A stretch of 5,971 bases of DNA, from contig CAMBBY010000094.1 in assembly GCA_945863825.1 (NCBI GenBank), positions 1 through 5,971 of the forward strand. Direction: 5' to 3'. The translations under genes were made by a program, and so were the position numbers. Shown here in pieces: positions 5,893 to 5,971 of the stretch (positions are counted from its first letter, which is position 1; each line of letters begins with the position of its first letter). The notes beneath the pieces are model-generated. The model was given only the letters and a program-made list of their open reading frames with translations. It had not been told where the DNA came from and did no database searches. The DNA comes from an uncultured Prevotella sp. (GTDB lineage: Bacteria; Bacteroidota; Bacteroidia; Bacteroidales; Bacteroidaceae).

Positions 5893-5971
5893 ATGAATTT
5901 CAGTAATGATAAAGCAATATACGTACAGATAGCCGAGCGATTGAGCGATGAGATTCTGGCGGGCAAGTACA
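5893..5971 (+). CDS. GntR-family transcriptional regulator, YtrA-like (3' end outside window)
   Basis: Only 26 codons and one extra base are present, encoding MNFSNDKAIYVQIAERLSDE followed by ILAGKY. This is the hallmark beginning of GntR-family winged-helix DNA-binding domains: a short lead, xPIYxQIxxxL-type first helix (here AIYVQIAERL) and the IxxGKY turn. The very short N terminus together with the ABC transporter neighbours points to the YtrA subfamily, small one-domain dimeric repressors usually co-encoded with the exporter they control. The 19-base gap after the permease gene and the absence of a promoter in it suggest the regulator is made from the same transcript and represses it. 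The effector-binding or dimerisation part lies outside the window, so the subfamily remains provisional. Confidence 0.85.
   Translation, partial: MNFSNDKAIYVQIAERLSDEILAGKY

Overview
The window looks like a chromosomal segment of a Bacteroidota gut or oral commensal, most likely Prevotella/Segatella-like. The grounds are Bacteroidota-type promoters (a TTTG or TTG -33 element, about 20 bases, then a TAnnTTTG -7 box) ahead of three transcription units, AT-rich leaders without Shine-Dalgarno sequences, a moderate GC content, and the types of proteins encoded. The genus is an inference from general resemblance; no marker gene is present.

Layout. (1) 2-583, +: the 3' end of a sugar isomerase of the L-fucose/L-arabinose isomerase-like group, closed by a hairpin terminator at 616-650. 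(2) 777-2972, -: a complete secreted GH36 alpha-galactosidase, convergent with the isomerase, with its own terminator at 663-707 and a promoter at 3024-3054. (3) 2973-3289: a divergent intergenic region holding the galactosidase promoter, a 22-bp near-palindrome and the promoter of the next gene. (4) 3290-3946, +: a hemolysin III/PAQR-type seven-helix membrane protein with a strong terminator at 3967-4009. (5) 4117-5971, +: an operon with one perfect-consensus promoter, an ABC transporter ATPase, a six-helix membrane partner, and the first 26 codons of a GntR-type (YtrA-like) regulator that runs off the window.

How the genes fit together. The isomerase and the galactosidase both suggest carbohydrate use. 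The galactosidase would release galactose from raffinose-type or galactomannan oligosaccharides in the periplasm, but nothing ties the two genes into one regulon. The last operon is the most interesting part. A YtrA-like repressor is usually encoded with the ABC exporter it controls, and here a 24-bp imperfect palindrome (arms AGTGT and ACACT) covers the expected transcription start of that operon, suggesting autorepression. The exporter's substrate cannot be read from the sequence; envelope stress or peptide antibiotic export is a guess from the YtrA families.

I saw no RNA genes, CRISPR arrays, insertion sequences or prophage genes.
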